Shown in pieces: positions 1-5,870 of a DNA stretch of 25,234 nucleotides; position 1 is the first letter of the stretch, and each line of letters begins with the position of its first letter. Source of the DNA: Peptococcaceae bacterium (GTDB lineage: Bacteria > Bacillota > Dehalobacteriia > UBA7702); NCBI GenBank assembly GCA_019415505.1, contig DXZC01000003.1:1-25234 (forward strand). The letters are read 5' to 3'. Both the position numbers and the translations under genes were made by a program. The notes under the pieces were generated by a model. That model searched no databases. It saw only the letters and a list, made by a program, of their open reading frames with translations, and was not told the origin of the DNA.

Positions 1-187
1 CCGTACTTATTTCATCATCGGGCTTAGGCTTTTTGCAGTGGTCGCAATAGCTGTAATCCTGGGTCATATCATCGCAGCCGCATTGACAGCATTGGTAATA
101 TCCTTCGCCGCCGATTTCCCGGTCTGGCACCCATTCGCCCTCACATTCCTCTTGGCAATCTCGGCAATACAATTCCGTTTTAGTCAT
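1..187 (-). CDS. cysteine-rich zinc-ribbon-like small protein (partial)
   Basis: The reading frame starts at the ATG at 187-185 and runs off the left edge, so only the first 62 residues are visible. It is rich in paired cysteines: YCRDC near the start, CCQCGC in the middle and YCDHC towards the end, in an otherwise acidic sequence. This spacing suggests one or two zinc ribbons. The start overlaps the stop of the upstream gene in an ATGA, which indicates translational coupling at the end of a leftward operon of small element genes. I do not recognise a specific family and the function is unknown. Confidence 0.6.
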   Translation of the reverse strand, partial: MTKTELYCRDCQEECEGEWVPDREIGGEGYYQCCQCGCDDMTQDYSYCDHCKKPKPDDEIST

Positions 188-411
188 AATCCCACCCCCA
201 GGACAAACCCCACAAACATGGCGGCCAGGGTTAAACCCGTAACCCCTACCCAAGTAGGTTTATCAGACTTGTGCCGGCTCTTGCGCACATAACCCGGCTC
301 TATTCTATCCGGTATGCCGTGGGTCATGGGGGTGTAGTCCAAGTCGCTTAAATCAATTTTAGCTGGCTTTGGTATTTCGCCAAAGCAATGACCGCTTAAC
401 AGTTTGTTCAT
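184..411 (-). CDS. small protein with C-terminal membrane segment
   Basis: This 75-residue protein has a hydrophilic N-terminal half and one hydrophobic segment at the very C-terminus (about residues 53-75, ending FVLGVGL), as in a tail-anchored membrane protein. The ATG at 411 lies one base after the stop of the HTH gene upstream. A GTG at 423 is an alternative start but sits only one base from the AAAGGAG motif, whereas the ATG is 13 bases away, so the start is not settled. The gene overlaps the next one by 4 bases. It belongs to the leftward early operon of the integrated element. I do not recognise the family. Confidence 0.5.
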   Translation of the reverse strand: MNKLLSGHCFGEIPKPAKIDLSDLDYTPMTHGIPDRIEPGYVRKSRHKSDKPTWVGVTGLTLAAMFVGFVLGVGL

Positions 412-412
412 T

Positions 413-697
413 TTATTGCACACACTCCTTTCTTTGTAAGCTGACAGCAGCAGTTAAAAAATCAGTATCATAAACATCAATCAGCAATGACGCTGGCGGA
501 ATGTTTTCATGATTTGCAAAAGCAACAACTTCATCAAGTTTTAGTGTGTGAGGGTCGCTCTTGCGATTTGCAAAGGTTCTCTTTGACATTGCCGCCGCAT
601 TGGCTGTTTCTTCTTCGCTGTAGCCTTTATTATTTGCAATATTTTGGATATTTCGTAAGGCAATAAGGATGTAGTCTTTTTTTCTGCCTCTTGCCAT
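413..697 (-). CDS. HTH-domain DNA-binding protein of the element's leftward operon
   Basis: A 94-residue protein starting MARGRKKDYI. Its middle (about residues 25-50, YSEEETANAAAMSKRTFANRK) reads like a helix-turn-helix with the pattern of small phage Cro/CI or excisionase-like regulators. The C-terminal half is mixed helix, with a PPASLLIDV stretch often seen after the XRE helix bundle. The start has a strong AGGAGG 8-9 bases upstream. The stop is one base before the ATG of the next gene, so the two are probably coupled. It may control the leftward genes or act as a directionality factor; the exact role is not shown by the sequence. Confidence 0.6.
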   Translation of the reverse strand: MARGRKKDYILIALRNIQNIANNKGYSEEETANAAAMSKRTFANRKSDPHTLKLDEVVAFANHENIPPASLLIDVYDTDFLTAAVSLQRKECVQ

Positions 698-713
698 AAG
701 GAAACCTCCTTTC

Positions 714-917
714 TTAGTTGTCTTTGCTTTCGTCCGTATCGCAATAACAGGTGAAATCTTTTTGAATGTTCATCGTTACTGTTAAGGTGCAATGTTTGTC
801 ATCTGCCTTTTCTGCTATTTGATAATCCGTAATCATTGGCAAATGTACGCCGTCTAAAAATAAACGTGTGTATTGACCTATTTTAACGATTTTTAATTCT
901 GGTAAGTGAAACATCAT
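714..917 (-). CDS. hypothetical small element protein
   Basis: A 67-residue frame starting with two methionines (MMFHLPELKIV), preceded by GAGAGG at a good distance. It is predicted to be mostly beta with an acidic, cysteine-containing C-terminus (CYCDTDESKDN). It lies in the same direction as, and 16 bases before, the HTH gene at 697, consistent with one leftward operon. I do not recognise the family. Small beta proteins of this kind are common between the regulator and replication genes of prophages and ICEs, but no function can be given. Confidence 0.5.
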   Translation of the reverse strand: MMFHLPELKIVKIGQYTRLFLDGVHLPMITDYQIAEKADDKHCTLTVTMNIQKDFTCYCDTDESKDN

Positions 918-931
918 TTACCTCTCTTTCT

Positions 932-955
932 TAGCTGGCCTTGGGGTTGTTGTCA
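932..955. repeat. 24-bp direct repeat, copy 1
   Basis: This segment matches 1557-1580 at 21 of 24 positions, with the core TTGGGGTTGTT. Read on the minus strand, both copies encode the same C-terminal string DNNPKAS followed by a stop codon. Each lies just after a regulatory gene of the element. They may be remnants of a duplicated gene end or shared regulatory DNA. Confidence 0.45.
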
Positions 956-1006
956 GCCCACTCCCGGATTAAAGCAATTTACTTTTATCTGTTTTCATGT
1001 TATATT

Positions 1007-1186
1007 TTATTTAAATAGTTTTTCGACTGTGCTATTTAATGCTTGTGCGATTCGTATTGCCGTGCGAACGCCGGGTTCTCTTTTGTTGTATTCATAGTCC
1101 TGATATTGGCGTTCTGCTATGCCTGCTAATTCTGCGACCTCTTTTTGCGTCTTGCCGGACGCCTCACGGGTCGCCCGTAGTTCCAT
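1007..1186 (-). CDS. XRE-family HTH regulator (small, Cro-like)
   Basis: A 59-residue protein that is essentially one XRE/Cro-type five-helix domain. The recognition region is QKEVAELAGIAERQYQDYEY, followed by IRIAQALNSTVEKLF, the usual end of the fold. I chose the ATG at 1186 because AGGAG lies 9 bases upstream; a TTG at 1192 is only 3 bases from it. It is divergent from, and clearly related to, the regulator at 1305 (shared ERQYQ-YEY recognition helix). The two 22-bp operator repeats lie between them, so the pair resembles a CI/Cro switch in which both proteins may read the same sites. Confidence 0.8.
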   Translation of the reverse strand: MELRATREASGKTQKEVAELAGIAERQYQDYEYNKREPGVRTAIRIAQALNSTVEKLFK

Positions 1187-1212
1187 ATTCAATTTCTCCT
1201 CTCTTTCTGATT

Positions 1213-1269
1213 TAACACCGTAAATTTATCGTGTTATGTTGATATTATAACACCGTAAATTTATCGTGT
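1213..1269. promoter_or_regulatory. two identical palindromic operators between divergent XRE genes
   Basis: An identical 22-base sequence beginning TAACACCGTAAATTTA occurs at 1213-1234 and 1248-1269, 35 bp apart. Each holds a near-palindrome with arms ACAC and GTGT around a central TAAATTTA. Their position between two divergent XRE genes fits binding sites for those regulators. The promoters must lie within or beside them; I cannot assign -35 and -10 boxes with confidence. Confidence 0.7.
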
Positions 1270-1304
1270 CAACCCTTTTGTAAATTATTTTGGAGGTGTT
1301 GCAC

Positions 1305-1523
1305 ATGTATGATTTAGGTGCAAGGTTTAAGGCAGTCCGTACAGAGAAAAAACTAACTCAAAAGCAAGTAGCGTTAGGTATTGGTGTACCAGAGAGACAG
1401 TATCAAAACTATGAATATGGCAAAAATACTCCGTCAGCTCTGATTTTAATTGCCCTTGCTGATTACCTTGACGTATCATTAGACTACCTTGTAGGGCGCT
1501 CTGACAACCCAAAGAGGCGGTAA
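1305..1523 (+). CDS. XRE-family HTH regulator (repressor-like)
   Basis: A 72-residue single-domain XRE protein. It has the helix-turn-helix TQKQVALGIGVPERQYQNYE and the typical family ending LDVSLDYLVGRSDNPKRR. The ATG at 1305 has GGAGGT 7 bases upstream; earlier in-frame codons lie within or before that site. It is divergent from the related regulator at 1186 and shares its recognition-helix residues, so the two probably compete for the twin operators between them. It is likely a cytoplasmic repressor of the element's leftward genes. Confidence 0.8.
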   Translation: MYDLGARFKAVRTEKKLTQKQVALGIGVPERQYQNYEYGKNTPSALILIALADYLDVSLDYLVGRSDNPKRR

Positions 1524-1556
1524 GCTATTGTTTGTAGTTCTCATAGTTGACTCCTC

Positions 1557-1580
1557 TAGCTTGCTTTGGGGTTGTTATCA
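1557..1580. repeat. 24-bp direct repeat, copy 2
   Basis: Partner of 932-955 (21 of 24 bases identical). On the minus strand a short frame from a GTG just inside the 1605 gene would end here with DNNPKAS and a stop. That frame is too short to be called as a gene. Confidence 0.4.
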
Positions 1581-1604
1581 CTCTGAGCGAAAATATAGTC
1601 GCTT

Positions 1605-1823
1605 TTATGCGACACTATGATTAAAAAAAATATCTGCAGCCTCATCTTTTGTTAAATGAAGGAATTCAATAATGCCGCGTGCCTCTTTAATAAGAAGTGT
1701 TTCCCCGTTATTATTTAACTTCCTGTAAAGAGTCGCTTTATCTATACCAAGAAATTTTGCAAGTTCAGCTATAGATGTTTCATTTTCTACAATACGTCCT
1801 TTAATTTTATTCACGTTAACCAT
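1605..1823 (-). CDS. small HTH DNA-binding protein (Cro or antirepressor-like)
   Basis: A 72-residue protein with a clear helix-turn-helix at about residues 16-37 (ETSIAELAKFLGIDKATLYR), then a helical tail ending in KDEAADIFF as in many phage Cro-like regulators. The ATG at 1823 is preceded by GGGAGGTGAT at good spacing. It is divergent from the large repressor at 2001, which makes a second switch pair immediately beside the first. The conserved TTGCAT-ATGCGA sites upstream are candidate operators. It likely controls the choice between maintenance and excision. Confidence 0.75.
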   Translation of the reverse strand: MVNVNKIKGRIVENETSIAELAKFLGIDKATLYRKLNNNGETLLIKEARGIIEFLHLTKDEAADIFFNHSVA

Positions 1824-1842
1824 TTAAATCACCTCCCTCTAT

Positions 1843-1918
1843 TTGCATATCATGCGACTTTATTAAAGTATAAATTATGTTAGCTAAAAAGTCAATAACT
1901 TTTTCGCATATAATGCAA
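1843..1918. promoter_or_regulatory. two inverted operator-like sites upstream of the divergent 1605/2001 pair
   Basis: At 1843-1860 the plus strand reads TTGCATATCATGCGACTT. At 1901-1918 the minus strand reads TTGCATTATATGCGAAAA. The two share TTGCAT, three variable bases and ATGCGA, in opposite orientation. Within each, GCAT and ATGC form a small palindrome. They are the best candidate binding sites for the 1605 or 2001 regulator. Confidence 0.5.
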
Positions 1919-1946
1919 AAAAGTAGTATTATTTTATTTTTTATGG

Positions 1947-1975
1947 TTGCAAACTTGCGAATTATGTGCTATTCT
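1947..1975 (+). promoter_or_regulatory. sigma-A-type promoter for the 2001 repressor
   Basis: TTGCAA at 1947-1952 and TATTCT at 1970-1975 are 17 bp apart, and the gene's AGGAGG follows 11 bases later. A TTGCGAA word inside the spacer resembles half of the nearby operator sites, so autoregulation is possible. Confidence 0.4.
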
Positions 1976-2000
1976 ATGTTTATAACAGGAGGCTATCATT

Positions 2001-2702
2001 GTGACTACAGGAGAAAGAATCCATAACAGGCGTATAGAAATTGGTTTAAGTGTAAATAAGGTGGCTGATTTAATAGGTAAAGATAGGGCTACAGTTTATC
2101 GTTATGAAAGTGATGATATTGAAAATCTCCCCGTATCAGTATTAGAACCACTAGCAAAAGCCCTAAAAACGACTCCTGCCTACTTAATGGGCTGGGAAGA
2201 CGATTATTTAGAAACGGAAGAAAAACCAGCAGAGAACAATATAACCGAAAAAGAGCAAGACATTATAATAAAATACCGCAGTCTGGACGACTACGGTAAA
2301 AAGAATGTTGATACATTATTAGACAACGAATATGAAAGGTGCACTAGCCCAAAAGATACGCCTGTTAAGCGTACAAACAAAGAACTGATAGAGGAAATCG
2401 AAAATCAAAACCATTTTCAATTAATCGCTTATGGAGGCAGAAAACTTAATAGGACTGTTTCAAAAGAAAAAGCAATGGAAACAAAGAGACTAATTGAGGA
2501 AATCGAAAAAAAGAAAGAAGATAAGGCAGCAAAGCTGAGGGAGCAATTTGAGGAAATAGAAAGAAAACAAAAAGAAAAGTCAAAAAAGTTAGATGAGCAA
2601 CTTAAGGAAATAGAAAGAAAACAAGAAGAAGAATCTTTGCGTAAACAAGAAATGTTTCGTAAAATGGCAGAAAAGGCGGAAAATTCACATAACGAAGAAT
2701 AA
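2001..2702 (+). CDS. ImmR/CI-type repressor with long coiled-coil C-terminus
   Basis: The 233-residue protein begins at a GTG with AGGAGG 8 bases upstream. Residues about 5-65 are an XRE HTH (VNKVADLIGKDRATVYRYE) ending in TTPAYLMGW, typical of phage and ICE repressors. A second conserved block, ITEKEQDIIIKYRSLDDYGK, is common in repressors paired with ImmA proteases. From about residue 140 to the end the chain is almost all K, E, Q and R with heptad spacing, a long coiled coil in place of the peptidase fold of LexA/CI proteins. The downstream neighbour is an ImmA-like peptidase, so this is likely the ImmR partner it cleaves on induction. The coiled coil may mediate oligomerisation. Confidence 0.8.
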   Translation: MTTGERIHNRRIEIGLSVNKVADLIGKDRATVYRYESDDIENLPVSVLEPLAKALKTTPAYLMGWEDDYLETEEKPAENNITEKEQDIIIKYRSLDDYGKKNVDTLLDNEYERCTSPKDTPVKRTNKELIEEIENQNHFQLIAYGGRKLNRTVSKEKAMETKRLIEEIEKKKEDKAAKLREQFEEIERKQKEKSKKLDEQLKEIERKQEEESLRKQEMFRKMAEKAENSHNEE

Positions 2703-2771
2703 TTGGAAAAAATTTCTAATGAAACTTCCCTCTGAATTAGGTAAAATTTACCTAAAAGGAGGGGTCGAAAA

Positions 2772-3476
2772 ATGTCAAATTTTATCGATAATCAAGTTGA
2801 AAAAGTAAAACGGGAAATTAATGCAGAGGTGACTTTTCAGAACTTAATGCAATATGTTAAAAGCCTCGGAATATCAGTATTTTATTATTCCCAAGGTGAA
2901 GAGGTTATCAAACAGAACGACCTTGAGTTGGAAGCCCTTGTTAATGAATCGTTTATTTACAATGATAAAGAAGATACTACAAAGGCTATTTTTATTAAAG
3001 ATGAAGCTGAAAACAAATTATTCTTACTGGCCCATGAATTAGGACATTATATTTTCAGTCATGGCCCTGGCAAAACATCTGAAGAGGAGTACATAGCCAA
3101 CGATTTTGCAAGACTGCTTTTAGGCATAACAACGGATAAAGAAGAGATAAAGCGAAAAAAAGTACATAAAAAAGTAATAGTTGTTTTAGGTACACTGGTA
3201 CTTGTTAGCTTTACGCTTAGTTATTATTTAGGTAATAATGTGCCAACACAGCAGCAAGAGCAAATTATAAACTCGGTACCAGCGGTGACTGAGCAGCCGG
3301 AGCCTGACGTTCCAGCTAATACCACAGAACAAACATATGTCCTAACCCGTACAGGGGACAAGTATCATTTACCAAGCTGTTACTATGTTAGAGATAAGAA
3401 TGATTTAGTTGAAATCACACTGGAAGAGGCAGAAAAAGGCGGGTACGAGCCTTGTAAGGTGTGTATTGGGGAATAA
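2772..3476 (+). CDS. membrane-anchored ImmA/IrrE-like metallopeptidase with C-terminal Cys/His zinc domain
   Basis: A 234-residue protein. The N-terminal part (about 1-125) is an ImmA/IrrE-type zinc peptidase with HELGH at residues 88-92 and the downstream acidic helix EEEYIANDFA supplying the probable third ligand. A membrane helix follows at about 134-153, then a Pro/Gln-rich linker. The C-terminal domain (about 187-231) has YHLPSC and PCKVC, giving H199, C203, C228 and C231, like the Ada-type or ComEC-tail zinc modules. By topology the peptidase would be cytoplasmic and the zinc module outside. ImmA proteins of ICEBs1 type are soluble, so the anchor and outer domain are unusual. It probably cleaves the 2001 repressor. 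A strong GGAGGGG precedes the ATG. Confidence 0.8.
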   Translation: MSNFIDNQVEKVKREINAEVTFQNLMQYVKSLGISVFYYSQGEEVIKQNDLELEALVNESFIYNDKEDTTKAIFIKDEAENKLFLLAHELGHYIFSHGPGKTSEEEYIANDFARLLLGITTDKEEIKRKKVHKKVIVVLGTLVLVSFTLSYYLGNNVPTQQQEQIINSVPAVTEQPEPDVPANTTEQTYVLTRTGDKYHLPSCYYVRDKNDLVEITLEEAEKGGYEPCKVCIGE

Positions 3477-3511
3477 GTGTAAAAAGGATTTTATTAAAAA
3501 GGGGTATTAGT

Positions 3512-4102
3512 TTGTCTTTTTTAAAGAACATGAGCAAAAGAAATATAATAATTACTGATATCGTGATTGTCATTGTTTTAATTGCTGTTATTGCTGCCTT
3601 TAGTGGCAATGACAGTGATAAGCAGGAAGTACCGGTTGCGAATACTCAAGAAGGTACAGAGGAAGTGGAACAAAGTGTTGATGCGGATAATTCTCAAAAC
3701 GAGAGTTCTGTAACGGAAGCTCCGAGTTCCTCGGCACAGCCAGAGCCTAAAAACAATTATAAAACAAGCCTTTCCTGGGCTGACCTTAATCACTATATGT
3801 TTTCTGTAGAAAATGGGGCTTCTTACAACGGTGATAATGTGATGGCCGGGACGTATCGTTTTTACCCTGAAGCTGTTACTTTAGGAGATGGTAGTGTTCC
3901 GATTGTGTGGGATATTTACGTTTCTAATAATATGTACCAAAATATTAGCAATCTTCAAGAATCAGAGTACGTCGGAACTGTTGGTGGCACAGAAAAAAAT
4001 GAGATAACATTAGACCTTATCCCTGGTAATTTTGTCTATGTTAAATACAATGAAACAGTAAGTACGCCAACGGGATATTTACAAATAGATAAAATAGAGT
4101 AG
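3512..4102 (+). CDS. membrane-anchored extracytoplasmic protein of unknown function
   Basis: The chosen TTG start has AAAGGGG about 6 bases upstream and gives 196 residues; an ATG at 3530 is an alternative. A single hydrophobic segment lies near the N-terminus (about residues 11-30, IITDIVIVIVLIAVIAAF). It is followed by an acidic, Ser/Thr/Gln-rich linker and then a beta-rich domain of about 100 residues (from SLSWADLNHYMF to the end) with no recognised motif. The layout suggests an exported, membrane-tethered domain. It lies 35 bases after the ImmA-like gene and has a similar anchor-plus-linker design, so the two may work together at the cell surface. I do not recognise the family. Confidence 0.6.
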   Translation: MSFLKNMSKRNIIITDIVIVIVLIAVIAAFSGNDSDKQEVPVANTQEGTEEVEQSVDADNSQNESSVTEAPSSSAQPEPKNNYKTSLSWADLNHYMFSVENGASYNGDNVMAGTYRFYPEAVTLGDGSVPIVWDIYVSNNMYQNISNLQESEYVGTVGGTEKNEITLDLIPGNFVYVKYNETVSTPTGYLQIDKIE

Positions 4103-4169
4103 TTGAGTATAATTTTATAACGATTATATTCTTAAAAGTTTTACTATAAGTCACTAAGGAGGGGAACAG

Positions 4170-4427
4170 ATGGGCCAAGAAAATATTAACCAAAATCAGA
4201 ATAGACATATAATAGTATGCCCAAATTGTGGCGGTACTAATATTAATGTACAAGTGGTAACAGTTACAGAGAGTAAAACAAAGGGTTTTGGATGGTGTAA
4301 AGGCTGTATTGGGGCAATTATATGGCTCCCCTTATTTTTCTGTGGACTTTGTGGTATGGGCAAGGGAAAGACCACTACAAAAGAAAAGACGGTTAAAGTA
4401 TGCCAAGACTGCGGACACACATTTTAA
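4170..4427 (+). CDS. small zinc-ribbon protein with hydrophobic loop
   Basis: An 85-residue protein with CPNCGG near the N-terminus and CQDCGHTF at the C-terminus, which together would form one zinc ribbon. In between lies a hydrophobic stretch with more cysteines (CKGCIGAIIWLPLFFCGLCG) that could insert in the membrane. Such ribbon, membrane, ribbon proteins are frequent in Bacillota but have no firm function. The ATG has an excellent GGAGGGG upstream. It overlaps the next gene by 28 bases. Confidence 0.65.
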   Translation: MGQENINQNQNRHIIVCPNCGGTNINVQVVTVTESKTKGFGWCKGCIGAIIWLPLFFCGLCGMGKGKTTTKEKTVKVCQDCGHTF

Positions 4428-4762
4428 ACGCTATACAATTTGTAGGCGATAAAAGCGGGTGTCACCAAATCCCTGAACGATGTTTGCATATAGGTAATTA
4501 TACAATGCCTTTATGCGCCCGGTGCACTGGTGTATTAATTGGACAATTTATGTCTTTGGTACTATTGATTTCTGGTCTTAAACTTGGTTTTTTCAGTGGG
4601 ATTATCTTTATATCTATAATGGGCATAGATTGGGGATTACAGGAAATAAAGATATTGGAATCAACAAATATTAGAAGGTTAATCACTGGTATAGTAGGGG
4701 GTTACGGCTTATTTACGATATATATTAATATTTTTATATTTCTTATTGGTTTAGTAATGTAA
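4400..4762 (+). CDS. DUF2085 family membrane protein
   Basis: This 120-residue protein has the DUF2085 hallmark: a Cys/His cluster CHQIPERC at 21-28, then PLCARCTGVLIGQ at about 38-50, followed by three to four hydrophobic segments. The family is widespread in bacteria and archaea, and its biochemical role is not established; the conserved Cys/His residues suggest metal or redox chemistry at the membrane. The start overlaps the upstream zinc-ribbon gene by 28 bases and has no obvious ribosome-binding site, so translation may be coupled. It appears to be cargo of the integrated element. Confidence 0.7.
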   Translation: MPRLRTHILNAIQFVGDKSGCHQIPERCLHIGNYTMPLCARCTGVLIGQFMSLVLLISGLKLGFFSGIIFISIMGIDWGLQEIKILESTNIRRLITGIVGGYGLFTIYINIFIFLIGLVM

Positions 4763-4810
4763 AAGTTCCTCTCGGAACAGAAACTTATCTTATTCCAAGT
4801 AGTGAAAAAA

Positions 4811-4935
4811 GCCGATTTTTGATAAGTTAATGCTATAATTTTATATGTATGTTGTTAAAAATGGCGATTTCTGATAAGTTGCTGTAATAATTTCATGGGT
4901 ATGTTGCTAAAAACGCCGATTCATGATAATTAATA
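4811..4935. repeat. 2.4 tandem copies of a 52-bp imperfect repeat
   Basis: The unit runs from GCCGATTTTTGATAAGTT to a TATGTTGTTAAAAA end at 4811-4862. It is followed directly by a second copy at 4863-4914 and a partial third at 4915-4935. The copies differ mainly inside the A/T-rich centre. The block fills most of the otherwise gene-free gap 4763-5043. It resembles iterons or tandem protein-binding sites; it has no terminator and no reading frame of note. Confidence 0.65.
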
Positions 4936-5043
4936 AATTAAAAATCTCTTTAGGCTGGATAAGTTGGAAGTAGTTCAGCGTGTAAATTTTATACATACAG
5001 CCGAAAGCAGCAAAACAAATACAAAAATATTTGCCATAACCCA

Positions 5044-5083
5044 TTGACAAATATTATTATATGTGTTATTATAATATTGTCAG
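5044..5083 (+). promoter_or_regulatory. hicAB promoter overlapping a long palindrome
   Basis: TTGACA at 5044-5049 and TATTAT at 5067-5072 are 17 bp apart, a consensus sigma-A promoter. The same stretch is an imperfect inverted repeat: TGACAAATATTATTATA at the left matches the complement of TATTATAATATTGTCA at the right. A palindrome covering the whole promoter fits autorepression by the HicB antitoxin, as known for many hicAB loci. Confidence 0.65.
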
Positions 5084-5094
5084 GAGGGGATAAA

Positions 5095-5292
5095 GTGAAA
5101 AGCTACTCATCTAGGGAAGTTATACAAATGCTAAAAGCGGACGGTTGGTACTTACTAACAACAGAGGGCAGCCACCACCATTATAAGCACCCTATTAAAA
5201 AAGGTAAGGTTACCATAAAGCACCCTTGTAAGGACATTCCGCCAAAGACATTAAAAAGCATAGAAAGTCAATCGGGGTTATCATTTAGATGA
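5095..5292 (+). CDS. hicA: HicA family mRNA interferase toxin
   Basis: The GTG at 5095 has AGGAGG 7 bases upstream and gives a 65-residue protein, the normal HicA length; longer frames start inside the promoter. It shows the small dsRBD-like HicA fold signature: SSREVIQMLKADGWYL, then the catalytic histidine region GSHHHYKHP (His about 27-29), and the VTIKHPCKDIPPKTLKSI ending. HicA toxins degrade mRNA without bound ribosomes and are neutralised by HicB. The antitoxin gene follows after 32 bases. The pair probably stabilises the element in its host or acts in phage defence. Confidence 0.9.
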   Translation: MKSYSSREVIQMLKADGWYLLTTEGSHHHYKHPIKKGKVTIKHPCKDIPPKTLKSIESQSGLSFR

Positions 5293-5324
5293 CCCCTAAT
5301 CCCCACCAGAGAGGAGTAAATAAA

Positions 5325-5741
5325 ATGGCAAAAAAAGATAGTTACTTGTATCCGGCAGTTTTTACCTATGAAGAGGGCTATGAGATTGCAGTTACCTTTC
5401 CAGATTTTCCAGGGTGTACAACAAGCGGAGCAGATGACGCAGAATCTCTAAAAATGGCAAAAGAAGCACTAGGCGGCCATATTTGGTGTATGGAAATGGA
5501 TAATGACGAGATACCGGAACCAACCAGTCTTTGCGATGTGGAATTAGAAGAAAACGAAAGAGCTGTTTTAGTTGACGTGTTTATGCCCGCTATTCGATTA
5601 GAGAAAGAGAATAAATCAGTAAATCGGACTGTTACACTTCCTGCCTGGCTAAATGCCGCAGCTTTAGAAAAGGATATAAATTTCTCACAGGTTTTACAGG
5701 CAGCTTTAATTAGCCAAGTAGGGGATAAGCGGACCATGTAA
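5325..5741 (+). CDS. hicB: HicB family antitoxin
   Basis: A 138-residue protein starting at the ATG at 5325, which has GAGGAG 9 bases upstream; an in-frame ATG at 5289 overlaps hicA and is less likely. The N-terminal half is the partly degraded RNase H-like HicB fold (YPAVFTYEEGYEIAVTFPDFPGCTTSG, then a long helix). The C-terminal part, VNRTVTLPAWLNAAALEKDI, reads as a ribbon-helix-helix DNA-binding domain. It would bind HicA and repress the operon through the palindrome over the promoter. Confidence 0.9.
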   Translation: MAKKDSYLYPAVFTYEEGYEIAVTFPDFPGCTTSGADDAESLKMAKEALGGHIWCMEMDNDEIPEPTSLCDVELEENERAVLVDVFMPAIRLEKENKSVNRTVTLPAWLNAAALEKDINFSQVLQAALISQVGDKRTM

Positions 5742-5749
5742 TTAATCAA

Positions 5750-5788
5750 TAAAAAATCCCCCTCGGAGTTGCAGCTCCAAAGGGGATT
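5750..5788 (-). terminator. intrinsic terminator pointing left between hicB and int
   Basis: AATCCCC at 5755-5761 pairs with GGGGATT at 5782-5788, with an inner GGAG/CTCC stem. The T-tract is on the minus strand (the A-run at 5751-5756), so it would stop leftward transcription. In the rightward direction the hairpin lacks a T-run but may still slow readthrough from hicAB into the integrase. Confidence 0.55.
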
Positions 5789-5870
5789 CATAGGGCAGAT
5801 ATATCACATAGCTCATGGGATTTTTCTGCCCTTTTATTATACAGATAATGAAAGGGGTTGTCAAATAAAT

